Of a stretch of DNA of 64,000 bases, positions 63,888-64,000 are shown in pieces (position 1 is the stretch's first letter; each line of letters begins with the position of its first letter). A program made the translations under genes and the position numbers. The DNA comes from an uncultured Blautia sp. (lineage in GTDB: Bacteria > Bacillota > Clostridia > Lachnospirales > Lachnospiraceae): contig CAKRRG010000005.1 of NCBI GenBank assembly GCA_934394545.1, forward strand, positions 31,350-95,349. Direction: 5' to 3'. The notes under the pieces are model-generated. The model was not told where the DNA came from and did not search any database. It was given only the letters and a program-made list of their open reading frames with translations.

Positions 63888-64000
63888 ATGAGTCAGTTTT
63901 ATTGCCGTGAGGATGAGCTACGGAAACTGAATAAACGGTACGCAGGTGATAAGTTTGAGTGCATTGTCATCTACGGCAGACGGCGTGTTGGTAAAACGGC
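63888..64000 (+). CDS. AAA ATPase (archaeal ATPase/DUF234 type), cut by window end
   Basis: Starts at ATG 63888 with TTGGAGGTGA upstream. The 37 visible residues (SQFYCREDELRKLNKRYAGD..., IVIYGRRRVGKT) carry the Walker A motif YGRRRVGKT of the PF01637 ATPases. These usually have a C-terminal nuclease-like DUF234 domain and some 450 residues; the rest is outside the window. Possibly another defence or toxin-like ATPase. Confidence 0.75.
   Translation, partial: MSQFYCREDELRKLNKRYAGDKFECIVIYGRRRVGKT

Noticed and set aside
1..64000. CRISPR arrays, tRNA or rRNA genes
   Set aside because: No regularly spaced direct repeats with unique spacers and no cloverleaf or rRNA-like sequence were found. 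The only close tandem repeat is the pair at 56671 and 56693.
47419..64000. Prophage
   Set aside because: No structural, packaging, portal or integrase genes are visible; the region is better explained as a defence and fragment island.

Overview
The window looks like chromosome of a gut-type Clostridia, most likely Lachnospiraceae. This is inferred from gene content (type III glutamine synthetase, YitT, ftsEX next to a C-terminal processing protease, a RACo-like activase), strong AGGAGG-type ribosome binding sites, Gram-positive-style terminators and AT-rich accessory DNA. No rRNA or tRNA gene was seen, so the genus is not fixed.

Core block (1-23.3 kb, mostly + strand). It starts inside trpB and runs through trpA, a DgkB-type lipid kinase, glnN, a MoxR ATPase plus VWA partner, a YitT membrane protein, a PucR/CdaR-type regulator, ftsE-ftsX, an S41 protease and leuS. 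A two-gene Septu-like defence pair (AAA ATPase plus HNH nuclease, 15.6-17.6 kb) sits directly behind leuS with its own promoter. Then follow a secreted protein on the minus strand, a RACo-like activase, a broken Uma2 gene, dgkA, a phasin-like coiled-coil protein and an ABC1/UbiB kinase. Hairpin-forming repeats with a GGGTCAAAAGGTC core are scattered here.

Surface polysaccharide locus (23.3-41.4 kb, + strand). A leader with a promoter, a possible 10-codon peptide and an intrinsic terminator precedes a PglF-like dehydratase and a PglE-like aminotransferase. An AT-rich variable core follows: two ATP-grasp ligases around a PglC-like phosphosugar transferase, several glycosyltransferases, a Wzy-like polymerase and a Wzx-like flippase. 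The locus ends in a less AT-rich cassette, capE, a PglD-like gene, a CapG-like epimerase and capF, expected to make UDP-L-FucNAc. Together the genes would build a repeat unit on undecaprenyl phosphate, flip it and polymerise it. A bacillosamine-type first sugar is suggested by the Pgl-like set.

Minus-strand module (41.4-47.4 kb). A STAND NTPase, a strongly diverged RtcB RNA-ligase homologue and an alpha/beta hydrolase form a tight operon. A histidine phosphatase lies downstream and an O-acetyltransferase upstream. I consider this the best candidate for an undescribed system.

Accessory island (47.4-64 kb). It holds a Rpn-type nuclease, an IS1634-like transposase, XRE regulators, a type I S/M-like methyltransferase pair without an R subunit, an Abi_2 HEPN protein flanked by structured RNA candidates, and many gene fragments (ImmA/IrrE, glyoxalase copy, nucleotidyltransferase, GNAT, acyltransferase 3, HTH, PD-(D/E)XK). 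It also holds a 1327-residue calcineurin-like phosphoesterase-STAND-propeller protein. At the window edge is the start of an AAA ATPase behind a promoter with repeated TTACGAGT sites. The island reads as a defence and turnover hotspot.
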